A DNA stretch of 64,000 nt from Faecalibacter rhinopitheci (GCF_015234135.1 NZ_JADGIK010000005.1:1-64000), one strand, 5' to 3'; positions 27,051 through 37,476 are shown, numbered from the stretch's first letter. Notes: generated by a model from the sequence alone, not told the origin. Program-made: numbers and translations.

Positions 27051-27875
27051 TTATTTCTTTATAAACTTCTGTGTATCTCCGTCATTTATTTTTAAAATAT
27101 ACACACCTTTTGGTAAATCCTGTACCTCAACAGTTTTTATATTATTATAGTGATTTATTTTCTTTACCACTTCTCCTGTTTGATTAAAAATTTCTACCTT
27201 TTTAACTATTTCTGAAGAGCTAATATTTAATACTGATGTAGCTGGATTTGGATAAACTGAAACTTGTTTTTTAGACACATCATTAATTGATAAAGTTTGT
27301 TGTTGTATAGACACATTATCTATAACTGAAATCAACACCTCATTATAACTTGCATTTCTGTTTACTTCATATTTCAACATAAAACTTGTATCTGATTCTA
27401 TCTCAGAAGATGGAATAACTAAATCATAAGTTGTACAATCTGTAGTTGAAATAAAATTATCAGAGTTTAAATGCTGAATTTCTCTCCATGTTGTCCCTTG
27501 GTCTAATGAATATGATAAAGTAAAATATCCCCAATCTGTATCTTCAGGTACTGGCTCAAGAGCTGTTAACGTAGCATTTGCCTTTCCTATGATTACAGAA
27601 TAATTGATGTGTATATCTTGCCCATTATTTCCATAAATAATCGGAGAATACATATACTTTGGTCCCACACCGTATTGACCTAACATGGTTCCTAACAAAG
27701 CGCCAGCAGCGCTAGTACCTCCACAAAAATATTGAGTAGAAATTACAAAACGATCAATACCCGATTCTGGATTAGCCCAAGCATTATACTCAAAATCAAA
27801 ATCCTCGAAAACATTAATTTGTGCATTGGCACATAAACTACATAATAATCCTACTAAAAAAGTAAATTTTCTCAT
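27051..27875 (-). CDS. type IX-secreted protein with C-terminal sorting domain
   Basis: A 274-residue exported protein: signal peptide (MRKFTFLVGLLCSLCANAQ), a beta-rich middle of about 170 residues with no recognised fold, and a type A Por sorting domain from about 205 (VYPNPATSVLNIS, then GVYILKIND, ending in KKFIKK-like TQKFIKK). The sorting domain directs export through the type IX secretion system and is cleaved at the surface. Cargo function is unknown. A perfect dyad at 27900-27915 lies 25 bases upstream of the start. Confidence 0.85.
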   Translation of the reverse strand: MRKFTFLVGLLCSLCANAQINVFEDFDFEYNAWANPESGIDRFVISTQYFCGGTSAAGALLGTMLGQYGVGPKYMYSPIIYGNNGQDIHINYSVIIGKANATLTALEPVPEDTDWGYFTLSYSLDQGTTWREIQHLNSDNFISTTDCTTYDLVIPSSEIESDTSFMLKYEVNRNASYNEVLISVIDNVSIQQQTLSINDVSKKQVSVYPNPATSVLNISSSEIVKKVEIFNQTGEVVKKINHYNNIKTVEVQDLPKGVYILKINDGDTQKFIKK

Positions 27876-28194
27876 TATTGGTTCTTTTTAATTTTATAAA
27901 TTGATAGATATCAATAGAGATAAAATTAGAAGAACTATTTATGATATACTAGAACATATATTTCAAAATGGATGAATTTTAATAGTATTTTTATAAATTT
28001 TAAAACTTCAAAACTTTTGCTTTATCTTTCATAAACTAAAAATAGGACCTTGATTATCAATATAATTAAATGCTTTGAAACTTTACTTCTTCAACAATCC
28101 TAATTGAATTCTGTATAGATTGAATATTAATCATTATTTTTGGATTGATTTTGGCTTTAACACCAACTTTAGAAAATTAGAATTAAAAGAAACT
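27876..28194. other. 319-base divergent intergenic region
   Basis: Separates the Por-secreted protein (minus) from the DUF6263-like lipoprotein (plus). It holds the dyad ATTGATA-GA-TATCAAT (27900-27915) near the minus-strand start and a plus-strand -7 box TATTTTTG (28135-28142) without a TTG at the normal distance. An in-frame TTG at 28120 upstream of the lipoprotein start is not credible as a start because it precedes that -7 box. Nothing else is seen. Confidence 0.5.
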
Positions 28195-29271
28195 ATGAAA
28201 AAAATATTTTTAGCATCAGCTATTTTATTAACTGTTGTTGCATGTAAAAAAGATAACAAAACAGATGTTGTTGTTGGAAAAAATGAAGCTGGTCAAGAGT
28301 TAGTTGTTTCTGAGTCAGGTGATACAATTATAAAAACAGAAATTCAAAATGATACTGTTGCTAAACCTTTAGAAGTACATTCTGTAAGTGCGATTCAGAA
28401 AGGTGAAGATGACAAATATGACTTTAGATATAATTTAGAAAAAGGAAAAACGTATCCTTTGACCCTTACAATTAAAGGAACACATTCTGCTTCTGACGGA
28501 AAGCAAGATGTAAAAATGTCTAATGAAAGTAAAAAATCTATTGAATATACTGTAAAAGATATCAAAGATGGAGTTTATACATTAGAAGTGAAATCTAAAC
28601 ATTATAGTGAGAAAATGACAGATCCTACAGGAAAGTCTATTTCTTATGATACAAATTCTAGCAAACCTGCAGATAAAGATGTTGCGGTTTCTTGGAATAT
28701 TTATAAAGCAATGGTTGGTAAACCATATACAATGAAAATTGATCAAAAAGGAAAAGTAATTGCTGTAGATGGATTAGATAATATTCGTAAACAAATTGAA
28801 AATTCAGTTAAAAATCAATTAAGTGCAGAAGAACAAAAATTTATTAGTGAAATTCTTAAAAACTCTTTGAATAAAGAAGCTATTTCAGCACAATTTGAGG
28901 AAACAATGAATATTTATCCTAATAAGAAATTAAAATTAAACGAATCTTGGTCTGATAAACAAAATATAAACCAAGGACCAATGAAAGGAAGCACAGACTT
29001 AACACGTACTTTAGCGAATGTTGATACAAAGAATACTAAGATTACTGTAAAAGGTACTCAAAAATTAAGTGGATCTGAATCGCAAGAAGGTATGAAAATG
29101 AGTGCAAATGCGAATGCTGATGTAAATGGTACAATTTTGATAGACACACAATCAGGTTGGATCAATAATGTAAGTTTAACTAAAAAAGAGACGATGAAGC
29201 GCACAATGGAGATGAATGGTCAAAAACAAACTATGACAGAATCTGTTACGACGTCTACATCGGTAAATTAG
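28195..29271 (+). CDS. lipoprotein, DUF6263-like
   Basis: A 358-residue lipoprotein when begun at the ATG at 28195: MKKIFLASAILLTVVACKKD gives a signal peptide with a lipobox and Cys17. A longer frame from a TTG at 28120 would hide this signal and is rejected. The mature protein is Lys/Thr-rich and beta-strand-rich (KGKTYPLTLTIKG, YTVKDIKDGVYTLEVKSK) and resembles the DUF6263 family from memory. It begins a run of four closely spaced genes with DUF4834, YfhO and a glycosyltransferase. Confidence 0.72.
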   Translation: MKKIFLASAILLTVVACKKDNKTDVVVGKNEAGQELVVSESGDTIIKTEIQNDTVAKPLEVHSVSAIQKGEDDKYDFRYNLEKGKTYPLTLTIKGTHSASDGKQDVKMSNESKKSIEYTVKDIKDGVYTLEVKSKHYSEKMTDPTGKSISYDTNSSKPADKDVAVSWNIYKAMVGKPYTMKIDQKGKVIAVDGLDNIRKQIENSVKNQLSAEEQKFISEILKNSLNKEAISAQFEETMNIYPNKKLKLNESWSDKQNINQGPMKGSTDLTRTLANVDTKNTKITVKGTQKLSGSESQEGMKMSANANADVNGTILIDTQSGWINNVSLTKKETMKRTMEMNGQKQTMTESVTTSTSVN

Positions 29272-29275
29272 AGAC

Positions 29276-29539
29276 ATGAAAACAATTATTTGGATTATTA
29301 TATTAGGAATTATCTTCCTATTTGTATTTCGTTTTATAAGAAAAATATTAACGATTAAAAATGCATTTAAAAATGCCATGGATCAAGCGCAGCAATTTGG
29401 GGGACAACAACAAAATCCTTATAATGAGTCGTCGTATGAATCTGAGGATAGAAAAAATATTCCAATAGAAAAATCAAAATTTAACATTGAAGCAGAAACC
29501 GTAGATTTTGAAATAATCGAAGAAAAGAATGAAAAATAA
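29276..29539 (+). CDS. DUF4834 family membrane protein
   Basis: An 87-residue protein with one N-terminal membrane helix (TIIWIIILGIIFLFVFRFI), a short basic stretch and a hydrophilic Gln/Glu-rich tail ending in EIIEEKNEK. This matches DUF4834, a small Bacteroidota family of unknown function usually encoded before the YfhO-type protein. It starts 4 bases after the lipoprotein and overlaps the yfhO-like start by 11 bases, so translation is probably coupled. Confidence 0.8.
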   Translation: MKTIIWIIILGIIFLFVFRFIRKILTIKNAFKNAMDQAQQFGGQQQNPYNESSYESEDRKNIPIEKSKFNIEAETVDFEIIEEKNEK

Positions 29540-32177
29540 CAAGAATTTACTCTACATCCTTGGTTCCATCATTTTCTTTGCTCTTGTAGCATTGATATAT
29601 TGCGCACCAGTATTATCAGGAAAATCCATTATACAACCCGACATTATTAATTATCGCGGAAGTGCGGAAGAAATGTTAACTTATCAAGAGCAAACCAATG
29701 AACATGTTTATTGGTCTAATGCGATGTTTGGTGGTATGCCTACTTACCAAACAGGTGCACAATATGATTTTGATTTAATTAAAGGGATCGATAAAGTAAT
29801 TCGATTCTTACCAAGGCCTGCAGACTATATCTTTTTATTATTTTCAGGTTTTTTTATTCTTGGATTAACTCTATTTAAAAAATGGAAATATGCACTTACT
29901 GGATCAGTTTTTTTTGCAGTAGGTGCTTATTTCTTTATTATAATTGCTGCGGGACATAATGCAAAAGTTCATACAATTGCTTATTTCCCCCCTCTTGTGG
30001 CAGGAATTTTATTACTTTATCGTAAAAAGTATATTCCAGGTTTTGTGTTAACGACACTTTTCATGGGGTTACAATTGCAAGCCAACCATATCCAAATGAC
30101 ATTCTATCTGTTTCTTGTTATGTTGGTTTTTGTAATTTTTCAATTCTATTCAGATTTAAAAACAAAACAGATTCCAGCATTCTTTAAAGCGTCTGGATTA
30201 GTCGTTGTGGCATGTATAATAGCATTAGGGCTAAATGCATCACGATTGCTAGCTACTTATGAATACAGTAAAGAAACTACACGCGGTAAATCTGAAATGA
30301 CTTTGTTAAAAACTAATACAGACGGATTAGATCATGATTATATCACACAATGGAGTTATGGAAAATTAGAAACATTAAATCTTTTTATTCCTAATTTGAT
30401 GGGTGGTTCTTCAATGTCTACACAAGAAGATTTAAAAAATTATTATTCTCAATTACAGAGTTTAGCACAACAAGTTGGCGATGATGAATTTAACCAACAA
30501 GTTATTCAGGCTTTAGCACAACAACCTCGCTCTACATATTGGGGAGAACAACCTGGTACTTCAGGACCAGCTTATCAAGGAGCTATTGTAGTTTTCTTAT
30601 TTATACTAGGATTATTTTTAGTTCGTGGAAGATTTGGGAAATATAAATGGTGGTTATTATCAGCAACAATTCTGAGTATTTTATTAGCATGGGGAAAGAA
30701 TTTCCAGTTTCTAACGGATGTTTTCGTAGACTATTTCCCGATGTACGATAAGTTCCGTGCTGTATCATCTATACTTGTTATGGCAGAATTAACTATGCCT
30801 CTTTTAGCTATTATAACCGTATACTATTTTATCCAAGAAAATGATACAGCTGAGCATAAAACTAAGATGCTAACAATTGTTGGTGGTACAACCATAGGTA
30901 TTCTAGCTATTTTATATATAGGAGCCTCTGGTATTTTCTCTTTCCAATCTTCAAATGATACATCTTTCACAAGTCAATTTCTAAGTCTAATTGGAGAAGC
31001 TAATCCAAACGCAATAGGATTTTGGCAATCTATGCTAAAACAATTAGATGATGCACTTATAGCAGACCGTGTAGCAATGTTTAGAAGTGATACACTTCGT
31101 ACAATTATTTTTGTTTTATTAACTTTTGCTTTACTATATAGCTATCAAAAAAAATACATAAAAAATTCTACTATTGTTGTTTTATCGCTTGGAGCTTTAG
31201 CATTACTTGATGGATACACTGTAAACAAACGCTATTTTAACGATGATAATTTTGTTTCTAGTTACATCGTAGATAATCCTTTTCCAACAGAATTATCTGT
31301 AAAACTAGAATCTGAAGCAAACTCAAATAATAATGTAGCACAAATTGCTTATAAAGTTCCATTAAATAAAGCATTATCTAATCTAGCACAAAAAGATCAA
31401 TCACAGTTTAGAGTTTATAATACCACTCAAAGTACTTTTAATGATGCAGGAACTTCATTTTTCGTAAATTCTATTGGTGGTTACCATGCCGCTAAATTGG
31501 GGAAATACCAAGATCTTATTGATATTTACTTTTCAGGAGATGAACGTTTAAAACAATATGGAATTACTGATGAAAGCGGAATGATCAATGTTTTAAACAT
31601 GCTAAATACAAAATACATTATTCATGGAAATATTCAAGAACCAAAAATTGAATTAAATCCTACAGCATTTGGAAATGCTTGGTTTGTAGGTAATGTAAAA
31701 TCCGTAAATAATGCTAATGAAGAAATATTAGCACTAAACGATACATATTTAGACAAACAAGTTATTCTAAGAAATGAAATAGCACAAAACCTTCCAAAAG
31801 TAGCTGTTGATAGCACTGCAAGTATTCAATTAACTTCTTATACTCCTACAAAAATGGTGTATAAAGCTTCAACAAATACGGATCAAATTGCTGTATTTTC
31901 TGAAATTTATTATCCACACGGATGGAAAGCTTCAGTGGATGGAAAAGAAGTCGATATCTTAAAAGCAAACTATATTTTAAGAGCTTTACCAATCGCTAAA
32001 GGACAACATGAGATCGTTTTTACTTACGAACCACAAGTTATTACAACTGGTAAAACAATTATGTTAGTTTCTAATGCATTACTAATTATAGTAATTGTAG
32101 GAGGTACATTCTTAGGATACAAAAAGTGTAAAAAAGAAAATTATAATTTCAAAACTGAAGGAGCTCCAGTTGCTTAA
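29529..32177 (+). CDS. YfhO family membrane protein
   Basis: An 882-residue polytopic protein with about a dozen membrane helices, an extracytoplasmic loop, and a C-terminal periplasmic beta domain ending before a last helix (ALLIIVIVGGTFLGYKK). YfhO proteins resemble GT-C glycosyltransferases; in Gram-positive bacteria YfhO glycosylates lipoteichoic acid, while in Bacteroidota the acceptor is unknown. It is followed after 6 bases by a GT4-type glycosyltransferase, which supports a role in surface glycan assembly. Confidence 0.85.
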   Translation: MKNNKNLLYILGSIIFFALVALIYCAPVLSGKSIIQPDIINYRGSAEEMLTYQEQTNEHVYWSNAMFGGMPTYQTGAQYDFDLIKGIDKVIRFLPRPADYIFLLFSGFFILGLTLFKKWKYALTGSVFFAVGAYFFIIIAAGHNAKVHTIAYFPPLVAGILLLYRKKYIPGFVLTTLFMGLQLQANHIQMTFYLFLVMLVFVIFQFYSDLKTKQIPAFFKASGLVVVACIIALGLNASRLLATYEYSKETTRGKSEMTLLKTNTDGLDHDYITQWSYGKLETLNLFIPNLMGGSSMSTQEDLKNYYSQLQSLAQQVGDDEFNQQVIQALAQQPRSTYWGEQPGTSGPAYQGAIVVFLFILGLFLVRGRFGKYKWWLLSATILSILLAWGKNFQFLTDVFVDYFPMYDKFRAVSSILVMAELTMPLLAIITVYYFIQENDTAEHKTKMLTIVGGTTIGILAILYIGASGIFSFQSSNDTSFTSQFLSLIGEANPNAIGFWQSMLKQLDDALIADRVAMFRSDTLRTIIFVLLTFALLYSYQKKYIKNSTIVVLSLGALALLDGYTVNKRYFNDDNFVSSYIVDNPFPTELSVKLESEANSNNNVAQIAYKVPLNKALSNLAQKDQSQFRVYNTTQSTFNDAGTSFFVNSIGGYHAAKLGKYQDLIDIYFSGDERLKQYGITDESGMINVLNMLNTKYIIHGNIQEPKIELNPTAFGNAWFVGNVKSVNNANEEILALNDTYLDKQVILRNEIAQNLPKVAVDSTASIQLTSYTPTKMVYKASTNTDQIAVFSEIYYPHGWKASVDGKEVDILKANYILRALPIAKGQHEIVFTYEPQVITTGKTIMLVSNALLIIVIVGGTFLGYKKCKKENYNFKTEGAPVA

Positions 32178-32183
32178 TTTGAA

Positions 32184-33473
32184 ATGAAAAAAATATTAAT
32201 TATCACCTATTATTGGCCTCCTGCGGGAGGCCCTGGTGTTCAGAGATGGTTGAAGTTTACTAAGTATTTACCAGACTTTGGGTACAAACCTCATGTTTAT
32301 ATCCCTGAAAATCCTTCTTACCCAATTTTAGATCATACATTAGCAAAAGATATAAATCCTCAGGTTAAAATAATTAAAAATTCTATTTGGGAACCTTATC
32401 AGCTTGCAGAAAAATTAAATCCTAAAAATAAAGCATACAAGGGTGGGCATTTCGAAAAAAAAGAAAATCAATCTTTTATGTCGAAATTATCAGTTTTTAT
32501 TAGAGGAAATTTTTTTATTCCTGATGCTAGAAAGTTTTGGATTAAACCTTCAATTGCATTTTTAAAAGAATATATACAACAAGAAGGGATCGAAACTATT
32601 GTTACTTCTGGACCGCCTCATAGTATGCATCTTATTGGATTAGGATTAAAAAAAATAATTCCAAATTTAAACTGGATTGCAGATTTTAGAGATCCATGGA
32701 CTCAAATCAGTTATCACAAAGAGTTAAAACTGACAGCATGGGCTTCTAAAAAACATGACAAACTTGAACATGAAGTAATGACTAAATCTAATTTAGTCTT
32801 AGCAACAAGTTATACCGATGGAGAAAACTTTAAAAAAATAGGTGCTAAAAGAGTTGAAGTTATTACCAACGGGTTTGAAGAAGTAAAGATTGATACCCAA
32901 AAAGATCCAGATTTCTTTAATATCACTTATTCAGGTGGATTAGAAATGCTTCGAAATCCACTAGCTTTATGGCAAGCACTTTCTGTATTAATAAATCAAA
33001 ATTCATCTTTTAAACAAGACTTAAAATTAAATTTTTATGGTTCTTTGGCAGATGATGTAAAACAGAGTATTTTAAATTTAGGTTTAAATGATAATTTGAA
33101 AGTTCATGGTTATGTGTCACATCAAGAATCTTTAAATTCAATCAATAAAGCTAATATTTTAGTACTAACAAACTTTAATAATGAAGCTTCTAAAGGTATT
33201 ATTCCTGGGAAATTATTTGAGTACATGGCTACAAACAATCCCATTCTAGCGATAGGACCTGATAATGCAGATGTACAGAGGATTCTAGAAAAAACAAATT
33301 CTGGATATTATTTTAATCATCAAGAAACTGAAAATATTAAAAAGTTTATTTTACAACATTATAACAAATGGTTAGCGGATCCAAATTATAAATTTGAAAC
33401 AGATCAATCAGAAGTTATAAAGTTTAATCGTCGTAACTTAACCGAGAAATTAAGTCAAATAATATCAAAATAG
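32184..33473 (+). CDS. glycosyltransferase family 4 protein
   Basis: A 429-residue cytosolic GT-B fold enzyme. The N-terminal domain starts ILIITYYWPPAGGPGVQRW with the glycine-rich acceptor loop. The C-terminal nucleotide-sugar domain includes NFNNEASKGIIPGKLFEYMA (near 330-349) with the E of the EX7E motif. Donor and acceptor cannot be told from sequence. It is last in the four-gene run from 28195 and is followed by a terminator. Confidence 0.88.
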   Translation: MKKILIITYYWPPAGGPGVQRWLKFTKYLPDFGYKPHVYIPENPSYPILDHTLAKDINPQVKIIKNSIWEPYQLAEKLNPKNKAYKGGHFEKKENQSFMSKLSVFIRGNFFIPDARKFWIKPSIAFLKEYIQQEGIETIVTSGPPHSMHLIGLGLKKIIPNLNWIADFRDPWTQISYHKELKLTAWASKKHDKLEHEVMTKSNLVLATSYTDGENFKKIGAKRVEVITNGFEEVKIDTQKDPDFFNITYSGGLEMLRNPLALWQALSVLINQNSSFKQDLKLNFYGSLADDVKQSILNLGLNDNLKVHGYVSHQESLNSINKANILVLTNFNNEASKGIIPGKLFEYMATNNPILAIGPDNADVQRILEKTNSGYYFNHQETENIKKFILQHYNKWLADPNYKFETDQSEVIKFNRRNLTEKLSQIISK

Positions 33474-33500
33474 TCCTACTCCATAAGGGCTATTTTTTTT
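33467..33500 (+). terminator. terminator after the glycosyltransferase gene
   Basis: Stem AATAGTCC paired with GGGCTATT (one G-T pair) around an 11-base loop, followed by a run of nine or more T. The stem begins inside the last codon and stop of the gene. Confidence 0.75.
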
Positions 33501-33679
33501 TGGTTAAAAATCAATACTTTAACGATACTATATTATCGAGTTGACAATTTATAGCGTATTAAAATTTCAGCTTCATAAATTATTGTTGCTAAAATTATTA
33601 ATTTATAACATTTATCATAGTCGGATTAAGCATTTAATTCTTATTTTTAATTTGGAAAAAATATAAACTACAAATTAAA

Positions 33680-35944
33680 ATGAGCGACAACAGAAAAAGT
33701 GACGCATTGAATTACCATTCGATGGGTAAACCTGGGAAAATTGCAGTAGTACCTACTAAACCTACCAATACACAAAGAGATTTATCATTAGCATATTCGC
33801 CAGGTGTAGCAGAACCTTGTCTAGAAATAGAAAAAGATCCAGAGAATGCTTACAAATATACTGCAAAAGGAAATCTTGTTGCAGTGATAAGTAATGGTAC
33901 AGCTGTTTTGGGATTAGGAGATATTGGTGCATTAGCTTCTAAACCTGTGATGGAAGGAAAGGGTTTACTTTTTAAAATTTTTGCGGATATAGATGTTTTC
34001 GATATTGAATTAGATACGAAGAATGTAGATGAATTCATCAATACTGTAAAAGCATTGGAACCTACATTTGGTGGAATTAATTTAGAAGATATTAAAGCAC
34101 CAGAATGTTTTGAAATCGAAAGAAGATTAAAGGCCGAAATGAATATTCCGGTAATGCACGACGATCAGCATGGTACTGCGATAATATCTGGAGCTGCTTT
34201 AATAAATGCATGTGAGTTACAAGGAAAAGATATTTCACAAGTAAAAATTGTAGTAAATGGTGCTGGTGCTGCTGCCATATCTTGTACTGGTATGTATATT
34301 TCGGTTGGAGCAACTAAAGAAAATATTGTAATGTTGGATAGCAAAGGAGTTATCCGTAGAGATCGAGAAAATTTAGATCCGTCAAAAGCAGAATGGGCTA
34401 CAGCAAGAGATATATCTGCATTAGCTGATGCAGTAAAAGATGCTGATGTATTTATTGGTTTATCTGCTGCAGATGTACTGACTCCTGATATGTTGAATTC
34501 TATGGCTGATAATCCAATAGTCTTGGCTATGGCAAACCCAAATCCAGAAATTGCTTATGATACCGCTTTAGCTACTCGACAAGATTTAATTATGGGTACA
34601 GGACGATCAGATTACCCAAATCAGGTAAATAATGTGTTAGGCTTTCCATATATATTTAGAGGAGCATTAGATGTACGTTCTACTACGATTAACGAAGAAA
34701 TGAAAATTGCAGCAGTTCATGCAATTGCTGAACTAGCTAAACTTCCTGTACCAGAGGTCGTAGTACAAGCATACAATAATCACACTTTAAAATTTGGAAA
34801 AGATTACATTATACCAAAACCAAATGACCCAAGATTATTACCTGAAGTTTCGGCTGCAGTTGCAAAAGCAGCAATAGAAACAGGCGTTGCAAAAGAAATT
34901 ATTACTGATTTCGAAGAATATAAAAATTCTTTAATAAAACGTATTGGTAAAGAAAGTACAATCTTGCGTAACTTAACACAAACGGCGAAATCAAATCCAA
35001 AACGAGTTGTATTTGCAGAAGGTGACCGTTTCGAAATTTTACGTGCAGCTCAGATTGTAAAAGAAGAAAAAATTGCAACTCCTATAATTTTAGGGAAAAA
35101 ATCAAAAATTGAACAAATGATCAAAGATCATATGTTAGATTTAGACGGTGTCGAAATAATTGACCCTTTCACTGAAGAAGAAACAGATAGATATAAGAAA
35201 TTTTTAGATTTTGTATATACTAAACGTCAAAGAAAAGGAATTTCTGTTACTGATGCTAAAAAACTATTAAAGGATAGAAACTACTTTGGAGCATGTATGG
35301 TAGAATTTGGGTATGCTGATACAATGATATCTGGTATGACTAAAAATTATTCACAAGCTATACGACCAGCTTTAGAATTAATAGGTTCTAAAGATCATCA
35401 AAAAGTTGCAAGTATGTATATGATGTTAACTGAAAAAGGACCTATATTTTTAGGAGATACCACAGTTAATTTAAACCCAAGTACAGAAGAATTAGTAGGT
35501 ATTACTTTACAAATTAATGAAACGGTTAAGAAGTTTAAAATAGTTCCAAAAATTGGAATGCTATCTTATTCTAACTTTGGATCTAATAAAGGTGAAACAC
35601 CGGCTAAAGTTCAAAAAGCTGTAAATTATTTACATGAAAATCATCCTGCTGTAATTGTAGATGGAGATATCCAAGCAAATTTCGCTGTAAATAAAACCAA
35701 ATTAGAAACTAACTTTCCATTTTCTAAACTAAGCGGAACACATGCAAATACATTAATATTTCCTAATCTAGAATCTGCTAATATTTCTTATAAATTATTA
35801 CAAGAATTAGGAAATATAGAAGCAGTTGGACCAATATTAATAGGATTGAATAAACCTATTCATTTACTCCAATTAGACAGTAGTATTCGAGAGATTGTCA
35901 ATATGGTTACAATAGCAGTAATAGATGCTCAACAAACAAATTAA
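33680..35944 (+). CDS. maeB: NADP-dependent malic enzyme, MaeB type with phosphotransacetylase-like domain
   Basis: A 754-residue two-domain protein. Residues 1 to about 420 are malic enzyme (LAYSPGVAEPC, then MPVMHDDQHGTA for metal and malate binding, then VVNGAGAAAISC for NADP). Residues about 430-754 are a phosphotransacetylase-like domain (RVVFAEGDRFEILRAAQ, then GMLSYSNFGSNKG). In MaeB this second domain is regulatory, binding acetyl-CoA, rather than catalytic. It turns malate into pyruvate with NADPH, feeding the pyruvate dehydrogenase encoded at 1.7-4.3 kb. It appears to be a single-gene unit. Confidence 0.95.
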   Translation: MSDNRKSDALNYHSMGKPGKIAVVPTKPTNTQRDLSLAYSPGVAEPCLEIEKDPENAYKYTAKGNLVAVISNGTAVLGLGDIGALASKPVMEGKGLLFKIFADIDVFDIELDTKNVDEFINTVKALEPTFGGINLEDIKAPECFEIERRLKAEMNIPVMHDDQHGTAIISGAALINACELQGKDISQVKIVVNGAGAAAISCTGMYISVGATKENIVMLDSKGVIRRDRENLDPSKAEWATARDISALADAVKDADVFIGLSAADVLTPDMLNSMADNPIVLAMANPNPEIAYDTALATRQDLIMGTGRSDYPNQVNNVLGFPYIFRGALDVRSTTINEEMKIAAVHAIAELAKLPVPEVVVQAYNNHTLKFGKDYIIPKPNDPRLLPEVSAAVAKAAIETGVAKEIITDFEEYKNSLIKRIGKESTILRNLTQTAKSNPKRVVFAEGDRFEILRAAQIVKEEKIATPIILGKKSKIEQMIKDHMLDLDGVEIIDPFTEEETDRYKKFLDFVYTKRQRKGISVTDAKKLLKDRNYFGACMVEFGYADTMISGMTKNYSQAIRPALELIGSKDHQKVASMYMMLTEKGPIFLGDTTVNLNPSTEELVGITLQINETVKKFKIVPKIGMLSYSNFGSNKGETPAKVQKAVNYLHENHPAVIVDGDIQANFAVNKTKLETNFPFSKLSGTHANTLIFPNLESANISYKLLQELGNIEAVGPILIGLNKPIHLLQLDSSIREIVNMVTIAVIDAQQTN

Positions 35945-35956
35945 TTAAATTTACAA

Positions 35957-35991
35957 TAAAGCCTTTACTTTAAAACTAAAGGCTTATTTTT
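35957..35991 (+). terminator. terminator after maeB
   Basis: Stem AAGCCTTTA/TAAAGGCTT (35959-35967 and 35977-35985), loop of 9, T-rich tail. Confidence 0.85.
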
Positions 35992-36011
35992 ATCGCTTTA
36001 ATTAAATTAAT

Positions 36012-36932
36012 ATGAATAAAAACATTTACTACTCATTATGCCTATTAATGGCTAACACACTATCTTACGCACAAGAAAATATATCATTTGAAGAAAATGA
36101 AGGATACACTTTAGGAACAATAAACGAACAAAATGATTGGGAAGTTACTGAAGGACAAGATGGTTTCTTAACTAATCAGATTATAACTAATGAAAAGGCT
36201 AGCCAGGGAATATATTCTTTTAAAAATGGACATCAATCTGAATACAATTCACAGTGGATGGCTATTTTTGGTGCGAGTAAAACTTTTGAAACACCTTATA
36301 ATTACGATCAATTTAGTATTTCTTATGATGTATATGTAACTCAACGTAATGGTGCTGATTTCGAGTTTAACCTATATGGTATCAACTCTGCAAATGAATT
36401 TGTACCAGTTGTAGGAATTGGGATGGAAAATCGCGGCTACATTTATATTACTACAAGTGCAGACTATGATTTTGGATACGCAGATGCGGGTGAAAATTGG
36501 CCAATAAATGAATGGAATAATATAAAAATAGAAGTTAATTCAAATGAAATTAAATATTTTCTGAATAACACATTAATATATACTACACCGAACTTCTCTC
36601 AAGTAGATATAAAAGGACTAACGTTATTACATAACAATTATGGAGGAAATGCCTTCTACGATAATTTTAAAATTAACGAAATCGAATTAAATACTTCAGA
36701 AATTATTAAAAATGATATTGCAATCTATCCCAACCCTGTAAACAACCAACTTTTTATAAATACAGTTGAACATATAAAAAAGATTGAAATATATAATATT
36801 TTAGGTCAATTAGAGGCTTCTTCACATAACTTAAAGGAGATTAATACAACTACTCTAAACGCTGGGAATTATATTGCTAAAATCACTTTTAAAGATGGAA
36901 AAACAATGACGCGAAAATTTATTAAAAAATAG
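36012..36932 (+). CDS. type IX-secreted protein with a LamG-like domain and sorting domain
   Basis: A 306-residue exported protein: signal peptide (MNKNIYYSLCLLMANTLSYA), a beta-sandwich of about 190 residues with the look of a concanavalin/LamG domain (SISYDVYVTQ, then WNNIKIEVNSNEIKYFLNN, then GLTLLHNNYGGNAFYDNF), and a type A Por sorting domain (AIYPNPVNNQLFINT... ending MTRKFIKK). Such domains often bind carbohydrate; that is not shown here. Monocistronic, with a terminator shared with the convergent rplQ operon. Confidence 0.87.
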   Translation: MNKNIYYSLCLLMANTLSYAQENISFEENEGYTLGTINEQNDWEVTEGQDGFLTNQIITNEKASQGIYSFKNGHQSEYNSQWMAIFGASKTFETPYNYDQFSISYDVYVTQRNGADFEFNLYGINSANEFVPVVGIGMENRGYIYITTSADYDFGYADAGENWPINEWNNIKIEVNSNEIKYFLNNTLIYTTPNFSQVDIKGLTLLHNNYGGNAFYDNFKINEIELNTSEIIKNDIAIYPNPVNNQLFINTVEHIKKIEIYNILGQLEASSHNLKEINTTTLNAGNYIAKITFKDGKTMTRKFIKK

Positions 36933-36943
36933 CTTTATATAAA

Positions 36944-36976
36944 ATAAAAAGGACTCCAAATGGAGTCCTTTTTTTA
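36944..36976. terminator. bidirectional terminator at the end of the rpsH-rplQ operon
   Basis: Stem GGACTCCA/TGGAGTCC (36951-36958 and 36961-36968) extended by A/T flanks, 2-base centre, T runs on both strands. It ends both the Por-secreted gene and the ribosomal operon. Confidence 0.92.
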
Positions 36977-36992
36977 TCTATAATCGTTAAGA

Positions 36993-37466
36993 TTAAGCTT
37001 GTTCTTCGTTAGCTTCTGTAGCTGGAGTTTCCTCAACAGTTTCAGTTGCTTTTTTACGTCCACGACGAGTTGTTGCTTTTTTCTCAACTTTCGCGTTAGA
37101 ATAGATTTCATTGAAATCTACTAACTCGATCATAGCCATCTCAGCGCTATCACCTAAACGGAAACCAGTTCTGATGATACGAGTGTATCCACCTGGACGG
37201 TCTGCAATTTTAGGAGCTACTGTTCTGAATAATTCAGTAACGGCTTCTTTATTTTGTAAGTATGAGAAAACAACACGACGGTTGTTTGTATCGTCTGTTT
37301 TAGACTTTGTTAATAAAGGCTCAACGTATTTTTGTAAAGCCTTCGCTTTAGCTACAGTTGTATTAATTCTTTTGTAAGTGATTAATGATATAGCTAAGTT
37401 AGATAATAAAGCTCTTCTATGAGAGGCAGTTCTACCTAAATGATTGAATTTTTTTCCGTGTCTCAT
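36993..37466 (-). CDS. rplQ: 50S ribosomal protein bL17
   Basis: A 157-residue bL17 ([20 protein letters not shown] at the start). The core ends near residue 118; a Lys/Arg then Glu/Thr/Ala-rich extension of about 35 residues follows, as often seen in Bacteroidota. Last gene of the alpha part, 10 bases after rpoA, right before the bidirectional terminator. Confidence 0.97.
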   Translation of the reverse strand: MRHGKKFNHLGRTASHRRALLSNLAISLITYKRINTTVAKAKALQKYVEPLLTKSKTDDTNNRRVVFSYLQNKEAVTELFRTVAPKIADRPGGYTRIIRTGFRLGDSAEMAMIELVDFNEIYSNAKVEKKATTRRGRKKATETVEETPATEANEEQA

Positions 37467-37476
37467 TGTAATAATA

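Noticed and set aside
28120-28194. N-terminal extension of the DUF6263-like lipoprotein from a TTG
   Set aside because: It would bury a clear lipoprotein signal peptide, and it starts before the candidate -7 box.
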